Source: Candidatus Melainabacteria bacterium (GTDB lineage: Bacteria > Cyanobacteriota > Vampirovibrionia > Obscuribacterales > Obscuribacteraceae). Taken from it: a DNA stretch of 64,000 nucleotides. Below the pieces are notes generated by a model, which ran no database searches, was not told the origin of the DNA, and saw nothing but the letters and a program-made list of their open reading frames with translations. Shown piece after piece: positions 41,438 to 49,779 of the stretch. Numbering within the stretch: the first letter of the stretch is position 1; the number at the start of each line of letters is the position of its first letter. The stretch covers positions 32,385 through 96,384 of the forward strand of contig PLXC01000148.1 in NCBI GenBank assembly GCA_003151275.1. The letters run 5' to 3'. The translations under genes and the position numbers were made by a program.

Positions 41438-43336
41438 TTACGCAGCGGTTACGCGGCGTACACTTTTCATAAGAGGAAGCATCGCTTCTGTCGAGGCATT
41501 ATCGCTGACAGCTAAGAGCAAACCTTGCCCGAAGTCTGCCAGCAGCAGATATCCGCTATGTGTGCGTGAAACTAGTTGGCGCAATTTGCTGTGACCCACT
41601 GCCTGCACCAATTCATGCGTGTTCATGTATGTGAGTAAGGCCCAGGCTGATAAGCCATCTCTGTCGGCATGTGCTGGCAACGAGCTGGTAATGATCATCC
41701 CGTCATAACCGAGGATAATGCAGCCTGCAACACCCTGCAAGTTTTCAATTGGTTTCAAGCATTGCTGAAGGGCATCGGACTCATCGTCTGATAGTACTTT
41801 GGTGCCTGACAGGTTTGCATTCGCTGTCACCAGTGCGCCAATTGCTTCCTCGGATGTTTTGTCAAGAAGAAATTTGCCCAGGGAAGTGATATGTCCATTC
41901 TGTTCAATAGTATCGTGGGTAGTGGCTAAGCGAGCCGCGTGTGCGCGCTGTAAATCAACTGCGCTGATCTGAGGATAGGCTCCTGACGTGCCTAGAGGAT
42001 CTTCAGAAGGGCTTACAAGCTCAGTATTCCGCGGCGGTGTCGCTTTTTTGTGCACCATATTTGGTGCGACTGCGGGAATATGTTCTGAGAACATATGGCT
42101 TACGTGAGCAATGATTTCGTCAACTGGTATAAGCGAGGCAGGTCTGAGCAGATCGGGTGCGATTGGCAAACTTTCGGAGATTGCCCTCTCTCTTAGTGGT
42201 TGAGGTTGTCGCGCTGCTTCTGGTTCCCAAGCTGCATGTAGATCCCGAGCAGGTTCTGATTCCCAGACTGCGTGTAGATCTGGTGCTGGTTGTGGTGCCC
42301 AAACCGCGGACAGATCTGGTGCTGGTTCTAGAGCCCAGACCGGATGTAAATCCCGCTCTGGTTCTAGGGCCCAGACTGGGTGCAGATCCAGCGCTGGTTC
42401 TAGCGCCCAGACTGGTTTTAGATCCCCAACCGGTTTTGGATCCGCCTCTGTTTCTAGACGATGAGCTGATTCTAGTTGTGAATCCTGCGCTAGTTCTGGA
42501 ACCTGAGCTTGTTCTGGATTCTGAGCAGGCTTTAGATTTCGAGCTAGACCTAGAACCCGAGCTTGTTGTTCTGGATTCCGAGCTGGTTCTAGATCCCAAG
42601 CTTGTTTTGGATCACTGAGTGGTTCTGGACCTTGGGCTGACTCGATTTGTGTTTGGACAATCGATGCCTCCTGTGGTTTATACACAGGCCACGCTGAACT
42701 TGTGTTGAATATCATGTCCATTGATTCTGAAAGCGGTGGTGCTTCGTTGCTGACCACAGGCACGGTCGGAAGAACTTGGTGACTAGGCTTTTCAATAACC
42801 TGAGCCGCTGGCGGCTCTACAAGCATCGGCTTTGGATTGACGCTCTCAATATCGGTTTTGAGCATGCGTCGTTTAATTGCCTCTGCAAGGCTCACTGCGT
42901 CCTGTTGCGCGACAGGTGCCACTTCAGCAAGCACTCTAGCTCTAATCGTTTCCATTGTCTTGTTACTGCGTTCGGTCGTGTGCTTATGTTTTGACCTGAG
43001 CACTTCAAGTTCATCTTTATGGGGCGGATCGTTTTGTGGTTTTTCTACTTTCTCTTTGCCTTTGACAAACTGTTTGACAAACTTTATCCATGACCTGGAC
43101 TGATTTTTGGTAAGAGCGGCAAGTATTTCTTGCAGCAAATAGTCGGCATCGACCGGCTTAAGATGTTCAGGTGTTTCTAACTGTTCACATTCTTCAATCA
43201 ACCGTGCAACGTTTTCGCACAACTTCGCTGCCGACTCATTCCCAGCCAAATATCCTTCCAGCTCGTACGTCTCACGCTCCGTTAATTTCAGATCGAATTG
43301 TTTATGAATCAGCAGAATATATCGAGCGTCCATCAT
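41438..43336 (-). CDS. Repeat protein with C-terminal Roadblock/LC7 domain
   Basis: The ATG at 43336 (or 43333) follows AGGAGG, giving 632 residues. The N-terminal about 110 residues are helical (YILLIHKQFDLKLTERETYELEGYLAG) like anti-sigma or zf-HC2 regions without cysteines. The middle is Pro/Glu/Ala-rich, with six copies of a 12-residue unit like LHPVWALEPERD. The C-terminal about 100 residues (GVAGCIILGYDGMIITSSLP..., YLLLADFGQGLLLAVSD) are a Roadblock/LC7 (MglB-like) domain, which binds small GTPases. No MglA-like GTPase gene is in the window. Confidence 0.8.
   Translation of the reverse strand: MMDARYILLIHKQFDLKLTERETYELEGYLAGNESAAKLCENVARLIEECEQLETPEHLKPVDADYLLQEILAALTKNQSRSWIKFVKQFVKGKEKVEKPQNDPPHKDELEVLRSKHKHTTERSNKTMETIRARVLAEVAPVAQQDAVSLAEAIKRRMLKTDIESVNPKPMLVEPPAAQVIEKPSHQVLPTVPVVSNEAPPLSESMDMIFNTSSAWPVYKPQEASIVQTQIESAQGPEPLSDPKQAWDLEPARNPEQQARVLGLARNLKPAQNPEQAQVPELAQDSQLESAHRLETEADPKPVGDLKPVWALEPALDLHPVWALEPERDLHPVWALEPAPDLSAVWAPQPAPDLHAVWESEPARDLHAAWEPEAARQPQPLRERAISESLPIAPDLLRPASLIPVDEIIAHVSHMFSEHIPAVAPNMVHKKATPPRNTELVSPSEDPLGTSGAYPQISAVDLQRAHAARLATTHDTIEQNGHITSLGKFLLDKTSEEAIGALVTANANLSGTKVLSDDESDALQQCLKPIENLQGVAGCIILGYDGMIITSSLPAHADRDGLSAWALLTYMNTHELVQAVGHSKLRQLVSRTHSGYLLLADFGQGLLLAVSDNASTEAMLPLMKSVRRVTAA
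42052..42067. repeat. Dispersed palindrome, exact arms (inside the Roadblock gene)
   Basis: GCACCATATTTGGTGC lies in the coding region and encodes part of VAPNMVH on the minus strand. Confidence 0.75.
42213..42428. repeat. 36-bp tandem repeat inside the Roadblock gene
   Basis: About six in-frame 36-bp units, each encoding a 12-residue block with the pattern D-L-x-x-V-W-A-x-E-P-x-x. The units differ by several bases, so the array is not recent. A weaker related array continues to about 42640. Confidence 0.8.
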
Positions 43337-43658
43337 CACCACCCTCCTGGTGCACGCACAGCATGCCGATGTTCGTCGCTGTTGAAAACAGTGAACGTAT
43401 GTTTGTAATAGACAAGTGAAAAAGCTTGTCTGTGTTTTTTTCTCCGCCCCCAGGGTCTCGCCGCGCCAACGGCGATCGATCATAAAAGATCGAAAAGATG
43501 CCCTGACTGCATCTTTTCACGCCAAGCCTCGGGATGTCAAGCGAGATCCGATTCCCGAAAGCCTCTGCTGCTCTGCTTTGAAGCAATATTAACAAAAATC
43601 AAGCTAGGATTTCCCTCTTTTGAGGGATTTATGGCTGACACCACATCTGGTATTAGCG
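43337..43658. other. Intergenic region
   Basis: No gene is supported. It holds a hairpin (43493-43517) that may end the upstream minus-strand transcript, and a partial palindrome copy at 43638-43653 (ACACCACATCTGGTAT, 13 of 16). The promoter of the Roadblock gene may lie here. Confidence 0.55.
43493..43517 (-). terminator. Possible terminator after the 63-residue gene
   Basis: AAAAGATGC and GCATCTTTT form a 9-bp stem with a seven-base loop; on the minus strand the stem ends in TTTT and a second T run follows. Confidence 0.45.
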
Positions 43659-43850
43659 CTAATTCGCGTCTGCACCTGAGCGTCTCGCAAGTTCCTTTTG
43701 GGTCTCTTTCAGCTCAGTCAGCAACTCATTTGGTGCCTCTACTCCGTGCATCGAGGCGGCAGCCAATCCGCTTTCCAGCTCGCGCTTGCGTTCGAGCAAT
43801 TGTTCTAAAGGTTGATTGAGGAGTTTGTCTTCAGCGTCTGTCATGATCAT
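43659..43850 (-). CDS. Small helical protein coupled to the 955-residue gene
   Basis: The ATG at 43850 overlaps the upstream stop as TGATG, so translation is likely coupled. The 63 residues (MIMTDAEDKLLNQPLEQLLERKRELESGL...) are charged and mostly helical, with a likely coiled coil. Such a small acidic-helical partner beside a large protein could be a chaperone or immunity-like factor, but this is only inference. Confidence 0.7.
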   Translation of the reverse strand: MIMTDAEDKLLNQPLEQLLERKRELESGLAAASMHGVEAPNELLTELKETQKELARRSGADAN

Positions 43851-46717
43851 CAGTGGCCCCCGGCAGTACGTCCGCGAACAGATGTGAAATTGTCCGACTG
43901 TCTTTCGGGGTTCATAGCTGCTTCTCTTCTAGCAGCGTCGCCGAGCGCTGCTTTGACGCGCACTGCTTGATCGTATGCTGGTGATTTGTTTGTGTAGTCT
44001 GCTTCCGTAATTGGTTGTCCGTAATATGGAATTTGATTGAGCGCTTCGAGCGTCTTTGCGGCCAAAACGTAATCCTTGGTTTGTGACTCGGACATCCCCG
44101 TTGCCTGCTCTACCGCGATCAAAGCCTGGGCACGCGCGTCAGCCGTCATAGCATCCGAACCCGTCAACTGAGTGTAAGCATCTCTAAACTGTTGTTGGTG
44201 CGCCGCATCAACTTGTGGGAAACCTGGCTCGTATATCGATGTTCGTTTTATCACAGCCTGTAACTCCTCTGGTGTTTTTCCATCGACCGTGATGCCGAAT
44301 TCCTTGACCAGTGTTTGATCGGCGCGTTGGCGGAAAGATCCGCTATTTCTGTCAAATACTTGCGCTGTTTTTGCATGCGTGTCATCCAGGATTTGTCTTC
44401 CTGCCGGATCGAGAATTCGGCGAACATCGGTTCTGCTTGTGTCGATACTCTTGATCGAATCCCAAACAGTGGTGTCGTGGAACCTGGTGCCTGGTCCGCG
44501 CAACGCGGCAACATATTTGTAGACTGATTCACGGGCTCCGTATTGCCCGTTGTCTCCTGCAAAAACTCCCTGACTGACTTTCCACAATTGATCGAAATAG
44601 TCAGCTTGAGGCTGGGTCATCGTGCTTCTTTCGGCGGCTGTTGGTTGATGAGGAACGTACCAATGCGAGTCGCCTGCTAGTCTCATCAGCATCTGAGCGT
44701 CATCGTTGAGGTGCAATTCCCAACCCTTTCCATCAGCAGTCATTTTGACGGCTGGAATTTCCGCTCCTGCCGGCACCTCTGATTTTGGCATCAGGAGGTA
44801 AGCAGCATCAGCGATTGCTTTGATCACAGGCAAGCCCTTCGGCTGAGGAGTGACTTCTCCGGTTTTAGATTCAGCAGCTGGATCTCGCATTGTTCGCGTT
44901 TCGCGCTTCAGTGCATCGCTCAATTTTTGCGGAAACTGCTGATCGGCTTTTATCGCATCTTGTACCCATGGTGCAAGTTTGCTTGTATCGCCTGCTTCAG
45001 CAGCTTTTTGAATTGCACCGACTGCGCCACTTACTTTAAAGAAGTAGAGAAGTCCCATAATCGTTTCGGCGGGCGCTACTTGGTGAGCGAGCATTGCGTT
45101 TTTAACCAGGTCGAACTCATTTTGATTTAGACCAAGTTGAGGGCGAATTCCGTCGACCGCCAGAACTGCTTCCAGGTGATGAGTGTGGAAGTTGGCAGGC
45201 AGATTGGCTTTTTCAGTGGTGCCATCGTCGAGGAGGCGCATGTATTCAGCTGCTTGTGACTTGGTGCTGTCGGAACCGGCTGACGCGATTAGAGCAAGTT
45301 TTGTCATTTCAGGCGACATTGCTTGATCGGCAATTGCTCTTACTTTTGCCGGATCTGTTTCGCCGCTTTGGCTGACAGCATTGCTGCGCACCAGATCGCT
45401 ATATTGAGCTACTCGTGCTAATTCGCCCATCGTGTGAACCCAATTAGCAGCTTGGTCGGGGATGATGCTACCGTCAGCGGTGCGCAAGGAAGTGAAATGT
45501 TCTCGGGCTAATGCAATTGTAGTGAGCACTACTTCTGGGTCTGCGATTGCTCCGGATTTTATGGATTGGTCGATAACGTCCCAGGCGCTTTTGCCGGGTT
45601 CGATTTGGATTTCGGCGAGATCACTGCGGGACATTGTTTTTGCGGCCACGATTTGTTCTGGAGTTAGTTTGGTGACTGCTTCCCATTCTTTCGCCACTCT
45701 GGCTCTGTCACTTTCGCTAGCGGGCCGCCCGTCAACTTCGAGTGCCACAGGCTTTGCGCCAATCAACGCCTCAATAGCAGCGCCCATTTTCTGATCAGCA
45801 CCTGGAGCTTTCTGAACTACATTGATTGACGAGTCTGTGTTTGCCGCGCGGTTCAAGTCTGTGCGAGCAGGATCTGGTTGTGCTGCTATGCGATTAAATG
45901 AATATTGAGCTGAAAATCTGTGACCAACTCCGCCTGCTGCTGCCGTGCTCAAGCCTTCAACCACTCCTCGTCTGGCTATTGCCAGCGGATCGAATGAACC
46001 TGAGTAGAGTTGACTAGCAGTTTCCCCGACCACACCCGAGGTGAATCCGAACGCTCCGCCGGTTGTCACTGCTCCGACCATGGCATTGTCGAATTGTGTG
46101 CCAAGCAGGCGTTGCGCCGCAGGTGTAACTCTGCTGCCCAGGGCGCTGCCGAGTGGGAACGCTGCCATGCCGACTCCTGCGCCAAAAGCGGTTTGGAACG
46201 CCGTCTTCTGTATGCCAGCGCTAAAGTCTAGTTCGCCATTCGACTGATTGAGCCAAGTCGATCGAGTTAGCGCACTGCTTATAAAGCTGCTGCCACCACC
46301 GATGGTCAGACCTTTTCGAGCCAGGGACATTTCGCTGGCGCCAAACTTATCCATAAGCAATTTAGTGGCGACGCCCTTGGTGCTTCCCAGAGCGAAATCT
46401 TCCACCTGTGTTTGGGTGCTGTCTCCTCTATGTACTTCATCGAGTCCATGCAAAACTGCCGATAACACCATTCCGCGTCCAGGTCCCATGAACAAAGGAA
46501 CTGATTTTATGAAACCTGCGGCTACGTCCGCCATACCCCATTCCGACTTGCTCTTCGTATCTTGAGGATTTGACTTAGATCTGCCGGGCAATGATTCGAA
46601 GGCTAAATCCAAGGCTTCAGTGAGCAAACCATGCTCGGCACGTTTTTCCGATTGCTGAAAGGGCATTTGTTGAATAAACTCTGGGCTCTTAATTGTATTG
46701 AATTCAGGTGGCATCAT
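43850..46717 (-). CDS. Large uncharacterised protein, 955 residues
   Basis: The first about 60 residues are polar. Residues about 60-270 are rich in Gly, Ala and Ser with amphipathic stretches (LFMGPGRGMVLSAVLHGLDEV, GAGVGMAAFPLGSALGS, MVGAVTTGGAFGFTSGVVGETA) resembling pore-forming or effector N-termini. The central part is helical and has FHTHHLEAVLAVDGI and AMLAHQVAPAETIMGLLYFFK, which recall HD-phosphohydrolase motifs only weakly. The C-terminus is helical and charged. No signal peptide. I cannot assign a family; an effector or phage-like role is possible. Confidence 0.7.
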   Translation of the reverse strand: MMPPEFNTIKSPEFIQQMPFQQSEKRAEHGLLTEALDLAFESLPGRSKSNPQDTKSKSEWGMADVAAGFIKSVPLFMGPGRGMVLSAVLHGLDEVHRGDSTQTQVEDFALGSTKGVATKLLMDKFGASEMSLARKGLTIGGGSSFISSALTRSTWLNQSNGELDFSAGIQKTAFQTAFGAGVGMAAFPLGSALGSRVTPAAQRLLGTQFDNAMVGAVTTGGAFGFTSGVVGETASQLYSGSFDPLAIARRGVVEGLSTAAAGGVGHRFSAQYSFNRIAAQPDPARTDLNRAANTDSSINVVQKAPGADQKMGAAIEALIGAKPVALEVDGRPASESDRARVAKEWEAVTKLTPEQIVAAKTMSRSDLAEIQIEPGKSAWDVIDQSIKSGAIADPEVVLTTIALAREHFTSLRTADGSIIPDQAANWVHTMGELARVAQYSDLVRSNAVSQSGETDPAKVRAIADQAMSPEMTKLALIASAGSDSTKSQAAEYMRLLDDGTTEKANLPANFHTHHLEAVLAVDGIRPQLGLNQNEFDLVKNAMLAHQVAPAETIMGLLYFFKVSGAVGAIQKAAEAGDTSKLAPWVQDAIKADQQFPQKLSDALKRETRTMRDPAAESKTGEVTPQPKGLPVIKAIADAAYLLMPKSEVPAGAEIPAVKMTADGKGWELHLNDDAQMLMRLAGDSHWYVPHQPTAAERSTMTQPQADYFDQLWKVSQGVFAGDNGQYGARESVYKYVAALRGPGTRFHDTTVWDSIKSIDTSRTDVRRILDPAGRQILDDTHAKTAQVFDRNSGSFRQRADQTLVKEFGITVDGKTPEELQAVIKRTSIYEPGFPQVDAAHQQQFRDAYTQLTGSDAMTADARAQALIAVEQATGMSESQTKDYVLAAKTLEALNQIPYYGQPITEADYTNKSPAYDQAVRVKAALGDAARREAAMNPERQSDNFTSVRGRTAGGH

Positions 46718-46923
46718 GGTTCTCGTAATCGGGACTGACTTTGCGGTAGGTGTTTTTGCTCGGGTCTTATTTGTCGTCTACAGATCTACCTACTATTTGT
46801 TTCGGAGGCGTTTACGTGTTCCCCTATGCACGGAGTCACCGTGCAAGTTATCTTAGGCGGACATGTGTGACCAAGTTATGGCAGGGTCGCAAAATCGGGA
46901 AATTAGCTTCCGGGTACCAGGCC

Positions 46924-46939
46924 GCACCGGATGTGGTGC
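46924..46939. repeat. Dispersed palindrome, exact arms (intergenic)
   Basis: GCACCGGATGTGGTGC lies upstream of the 955-residue gene in a long gap. Confidence 0.75.
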
Positions 46940-47334
46940 AGAGTTGAAGGGGGTGGCTTTGCGGATTTACTACTGGTTGAGAAATCCCGTGCCTGTTATC
47001 GCATGTTCCAATTTAACGGACATGGCGTGAAATCGGTGTGAAGGAATTGTGGCGCCGCGTCATTAATTAACGATGCGCTTATCTCTGTTGTTCTAGATGT
47101 CGCTTTGAAGGAGCAAGGCGGACTCTCATCTAGCTGTAATCCTGAACTCAAGCAGCCTTCTGCCTTTGCCATTTTGGGTTTGCTCCGTTGGTTGCTTTTC
47201 GTTCACTCAATCTACCTGTCAAATATGACATTTTTCGGGCAAATTAATCAAACGCAAAAAATATAGTTGATTCATTGATAGTGCTGCGCCATCGTGACCT
47301 GAACATGACTGCAGCCCAAAATTTTTGAGACATA

Positions 47335-47352
47335 CAGAGCGATATCGCTCTG
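47335..47352. repeat. 18-bp perfect palindrome, core AGCGATATCGCT
   Basis: CAGAGCGATATCGCTCTG is perfectly symmetric and shares its 12-bp core with the palindrome at 48952-48975. No T run follows, so it is not a normal terminator. It lies next to the small-protein cluster. Confidence 0.7.
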
Positions 47353-47378
47353 AGTAATGGAATTCCCGCAAACGAAAA

Positions 47379-47401
47379 GAGCCGACACTCTATGCCGGCT
47401 C
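47379..47401 (-). terminator. Terminator of the first small-protein gene
   Basis: GAGCCG and CGGCTC form a stem with an 11-base loop; on the minus strand TTTTCGTTT follows. It is about 30 bases after the stop of the gene at 47430-47633. Confidence 0.75.
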
Positions 47402-47429
47402 AGTATTTAATGTCAGCGTTCGGACCTGA

Positions 47430-47633
47430 TTAATTGAAACTGAAATCCAAACTCTGGTAGCTCTGTTCTTCCTGCATCTGGTTTTCAAATGATTGCACAA
47501 TGGCGGCTGCTTCTCTGTTGCTTCCATAGTTCAGCAAGGTCTTCAGGTGGGACCAATTCTGCATCGATCCTCTCTGTTCCAAGAGCGATTGAATGCCCGA
47601 TTGACCGTCTGTTCTGCGAGTAAGCTGGATCAT
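47430..47633 (-). CDS. GSNREA-family small protein 1
   Basis: The ATG at 47633 follows GGGAGA, and a good promoter (TTGACA, 16 bp, TAGAAC) lies upstream. The 67-residue product contains SGIQSLLEQRGSMQNWSHL then LLNYGSNREAAAIVQSFENQ. These blocks recur in the proteins at 47723-47932 and 49150-49335. The core is predicted helical; the ends vary. No signal peptide, membrane helix or cysteine. I do not know this family; it has its own promoter and terminator, so it is a single-gene unit. Confidence 0.8.
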   Translation of the reverse strand: MIQLTRRTDGQSGIQSLLEQRGSMQNWSHLKTLLNYGSNREAAAIVQSFENQMQEEQSYQSLDFSFN

Positions 47634-47657
47634 AGTCTGTCTCCCGCGTTTGCCATA

Positions 47658-47685
47658 GTTCTAATGTAGACAATGAAAGTGTCAA
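47658..47685 (-). promoter_or_regulatory. Promoter of GSNREA small protein 1
   Basis: A -35 box TTGACA (47680-47685) and a -10 box TAGAAC (47658-47663) with 16-bp spacing on the minus strand, directly before the ribosome site. Confidence 0.55.
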
Positions 47686-47722
47686 TTTCAGGTCATTTTG
47701 CTTGGTAGAACATTAATTGGGC

Positions 47723-47932
47723 TCAAGCTGCCCGTTCTGTTGTTAAAGAAGTTTGGCTGGCATTCAATTCGAATTCCATTTGTTGCTGGAACGAGGCGAC
47801 TATGGAAGTCGCCTCTCTATTGCTTCCGAATTGCGACAACTTCGAAAGATATGACCAGTGCTGCACCGCCGCTCTTCGATTCATTGTTGCTTCGAAGCCA
47901 GACTTTGAGGATTGGGCTGCGATTGGTGTCAT
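47723..47932 (-). CDS. GSNREA-family small protein 2
   Basis: The ATG at 47932 follows AGAGGAC. The 69-residue product has SGFEATMNRRAAVQHWSYL then LSQFGSNREATSIVASFQQQ, aligned with the two other family members. It lies about 90 bases upstream of protein 1 on the same strand, but a separate promoter and ribosome site precede each gene. A divergent secreted-protein gene starts 185 bases away. Function unknown. Confidence 0.8.
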   Translation of the reverse strand: MTPIAAQSSKSGFEATMNRRAAVQHWSYLSKLSQFGSNREATSIVASFQQQMEFELNASQTSLTTERAA

Positions 47933-48116
47933 CTGTTTTTGTCCTCTGCTTGTTCCATAAATCTAAAGGTCAAATATGAAAAAGGTTTGAGTTTTGGAAG
48001 CGGCAATTATTAAATGTGATTTTGTGTTCGCTTGCCGTCGATAAGTTTTCTTCTTCTCTTCCGTCTACTAGAATGCAAATACCGAACTTTGGTTCCGACA
48101 TGAATCCTCTCCACTA

Positions 48117-48902
48117 ATGAAATTTCGGCTGACGAGCTACTTCACGATCCTTCTGTCGCTATGTCTAACGGTGCTTGTCGCTCCGCGCAGCTACGCTGGG
48201 AACGCTCAAGCTCTCACTCTTAAGCCAGACGAAGAGTTGGATTTGACTTTCGCCGCTAATTCAGAAGGGCACGCCGCTGTCAGAATCAGCAGTGATTTTC
48301 TGTGTGTCGACCTACCTGCTCAACATATGATTATCGTTGCAGAAGCGCCTATGTGGTCTGTTCGAGCGATATCGCCTCCTCGCAAATTGACTGGCGTCAG
48401 CTCTTTTCAGGATTTTGTGCGGCGTGGCTCACCGCTGAACTTCTTGAAAGTTACTTCTATCCCGGAGTGGCCCCTAATCCGTCTTGGCTCGAAACCATTC
48501 ATGCAGTGGCAGGCAACGGCTTATGCACTACCTTATAAAACTCAGCAGGGTAAGGCTGTTCCGCTCAGTCGAGGTCGGGTGGGAGACTTTCTGGTCTTAG
48601 GTGAAGGAACCTTACCGAAGCCCGCATGCCAGATTTTGGCAACCTTAATTCAGACTCCAAAGGCGAGCGGTTTGCCGGTGCAGCTAAATCTATGGGATAC
48701 GGAACAATCAACTAAAGTCAATTCGGTTTTTCTTTTTTCTGGTGGAAAGCATACTGGTCCGAAAGAGTTGGCAACGACCAAGGTAGCGATCGTAAAAAGG
48801 CGGAGATTGCCCTCTGTTGAGGGTTACAAGACCTGCAAAGATCCGCGCGATGTTTGGTTTAGTCATGCTGACACAGAAGGCTTCGAGGGCCTGATGCGTT
48901 AA
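48117..48902 (+). CDS. Secreted protein of unknown function between the small-protein genes
   Basis: The ATG at 48117 starts a signal peptide (FTILLSLCLTVLVAPRSYAG). The 261-residue chain has beta-rich mature sequence (EELDLTFAANSEGHAAVRISSDF, VDLPAQHMIIVAEAPMWSVRAI) and a basic C-terminal part. No domain is recognised. A GCGATATCGC core like that of the nearby palindromes occurs near 48366. It sits between small-protein genes 2 and 3, which suggests a shared role, but this is only by position. Confidence 0.75.
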   Translation: MKFRLTSYFTILLSLCLTVLVAPRSYAGNAQALTLKPDEELDLTFAANSEGHAAVRISSDFLCVDLPAQHMIIVAEAPMWSVRAISPPRKLTGVSSFQDFVRRGSPLNFLKVTSIPEWPLIRLGSKPFMQWQATAYALPYKTQQGKAVPLSRGRVGDFLVLGEGTLPKPACQILATLIQTPKASGLPVQLNLWDTEQSTKVNSVFLFSGGKHTGPKELATTKVAIVKRRRLPSVEGYKTCKDPRDVWFSHADTEGFEGLMR

Positions 48903-48951
48903 CTCTGTTGGTCACGGGGACTGGGTTTGCTTGACCGGAGGTTGACTTTGA

Positions 48952-48975
48952 TTCACAGCGATATCGCTGTGAATT
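48952..48975. repeat. 24-bp perfect palindrome, core AGCGATATCGCT
   Basis: Each half is ATTCACAGCGAT read on its own strand; all 24 positions are symmetric. It lies 50 bases after the secreted-protein gene and about 175 bases before small-protein gene 3, with no T run after it. It may be an operator. Confidence 0.75.
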
Positions 48976-49149
48976 ATTCGGTCTGTGCGACGCTCTTGCA
49001 GTTAATGCAAGTGACGCCTGATTCGACTTGTCGTTCAATCCACATTTAATAAATCCCGCTTACGTGGTAACAAAAAAGAAACAAATTCTCGTTAGATTAG
49101 AGCAACAAGAAACGAAGACGCCCCGTGTTTCTGATGAGAGGGTAAACAA

Positions 49150-49335
49150 ATGACCAAGACTGGATGGCAATCGGGATTCGAGTCCATCATGAGACGAAGA
49201 GCCACTATGTACAACTGGACACATCTCCAGAAATTGCTTGACCAAGGCTCCAACCGAGAAGCCATTGCCATTGTGCGTTCATTTGAAAGTCAATTAAACT
49301 TCGACGCTTGCGACGAACAATATAGCTCTAACTGA
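49150..49335 (+). CDS. GSNREA-family small protein 3
   Basis: The ATG at 49150 follows GAGAGGG. The 61-residue product reads SGFESIMRRRATMYNWTHL then LLDQGSNREAIAIVRSFESQ, the same core as the two other members. The C-terminus has one cysteine. It is on the opposite strand to members 1 and 2. A dispersed palindrome follows its stop within seven bases. Confidence 0.8.
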   Translation: MTKTGWQSGFESIMRRRATMYNWTHLQKLLDQGSNREAIAIVRSFESQLNFDACDEQYSSN

Positions 49336-49779
49336 AATGTCGCACCGTATTTGGTGTCACGTCGGCCTTCTTGTGACCTGTTTCTTGGTTTTTTAGACGT
49401 TGCATAATTTAGCGCAAAGAAGTCTTCACTTAGACTGACATCGTATCTGGTTAGCCTAGGCGGAGACACCAACGAATACAAAGACGCTCCCCGATTACAT
49501 GGAGGATTCCATCCTATTCTGTGATTATTTACGGAACGCTTTTAAGTGGAGTGGATTTCCGGGCTTGATCGTGCACCCCAACAAATTTCCAGACCTTGTC
49601 GCATCTTTGCATAAAGGACTGATTGATTTTTGATTACGGTCGGGCTTGGCTAAACGTACGCAATTAACGTAAGATCGTACGCAGAATGCGTAAGTTGCGA
49701 CCTCGTGATGCTCTGTTTCCCAAGATTCGTAAGAATCCTAAGACCAGCACCAATTGTTTGTCGCGGGCATTTGTAGGCG
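49336..49779. other. Intergenic region between small protein 3 and hicB
   Basis: No gene supported. It holds a near-exact dispersed palindrome (49342-49357) and short direct repeats CGTACGCA (49655-49662 and 49676-49683) and several CGTAAG words near hicB's 3' side. The meaning is unknown. Confidence 0.5.
49342..49357. repeat. Dispersed palindrome, one arm mismatch
   Basis: GCACCGTATTTGGTGT directly follows the stop of small protein 3; the last arm base is T in place of C. Confidence 0.65.

Larger units (their letters stand above)
46718..47429. other. 712-bp intergenic region
   Basis: No convincing gene. It holds an exact-arm dispersed palindrome (46924-46939), an 18-bp perfect palindrome (47335-47352) and the terminator of the first small-protein gene (47379-47401). 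AT-rich sequence near 47220-47275 could hold promoters. Confidence 0.6.

Noticed and set aside
42120..42618. Open frames on both strands in the repeat part of the Roadblock gene
   Set aside because: They are shadows of the 36-bp repeats in other frames, giving Arg/Ser/Thr-rich or Leu/Val/Pro-rich artefacts.
42213..42640. CRISPR-like array of regular repeats
   Set aside because: The units are 36 bp and contiguous, with no spacers; they are in frame in the Roadblock gene and code for a 12-residue repeat.
46750..46947. 65-codon plus-strand frame upstream of the 955-residue gene
   Set aside because: No ribosome site, arginine/cysteine-rich artefact-like composition, and its end runs through the palindrome copy.
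46990..47190. Minus-strand frame of about 58 codons beginning MAKAEGCLSSG
   Set aside because: A weak GGAG lies upstream, but the composition is irregular and the GSNREA signature is absent. Kept as non-coding.
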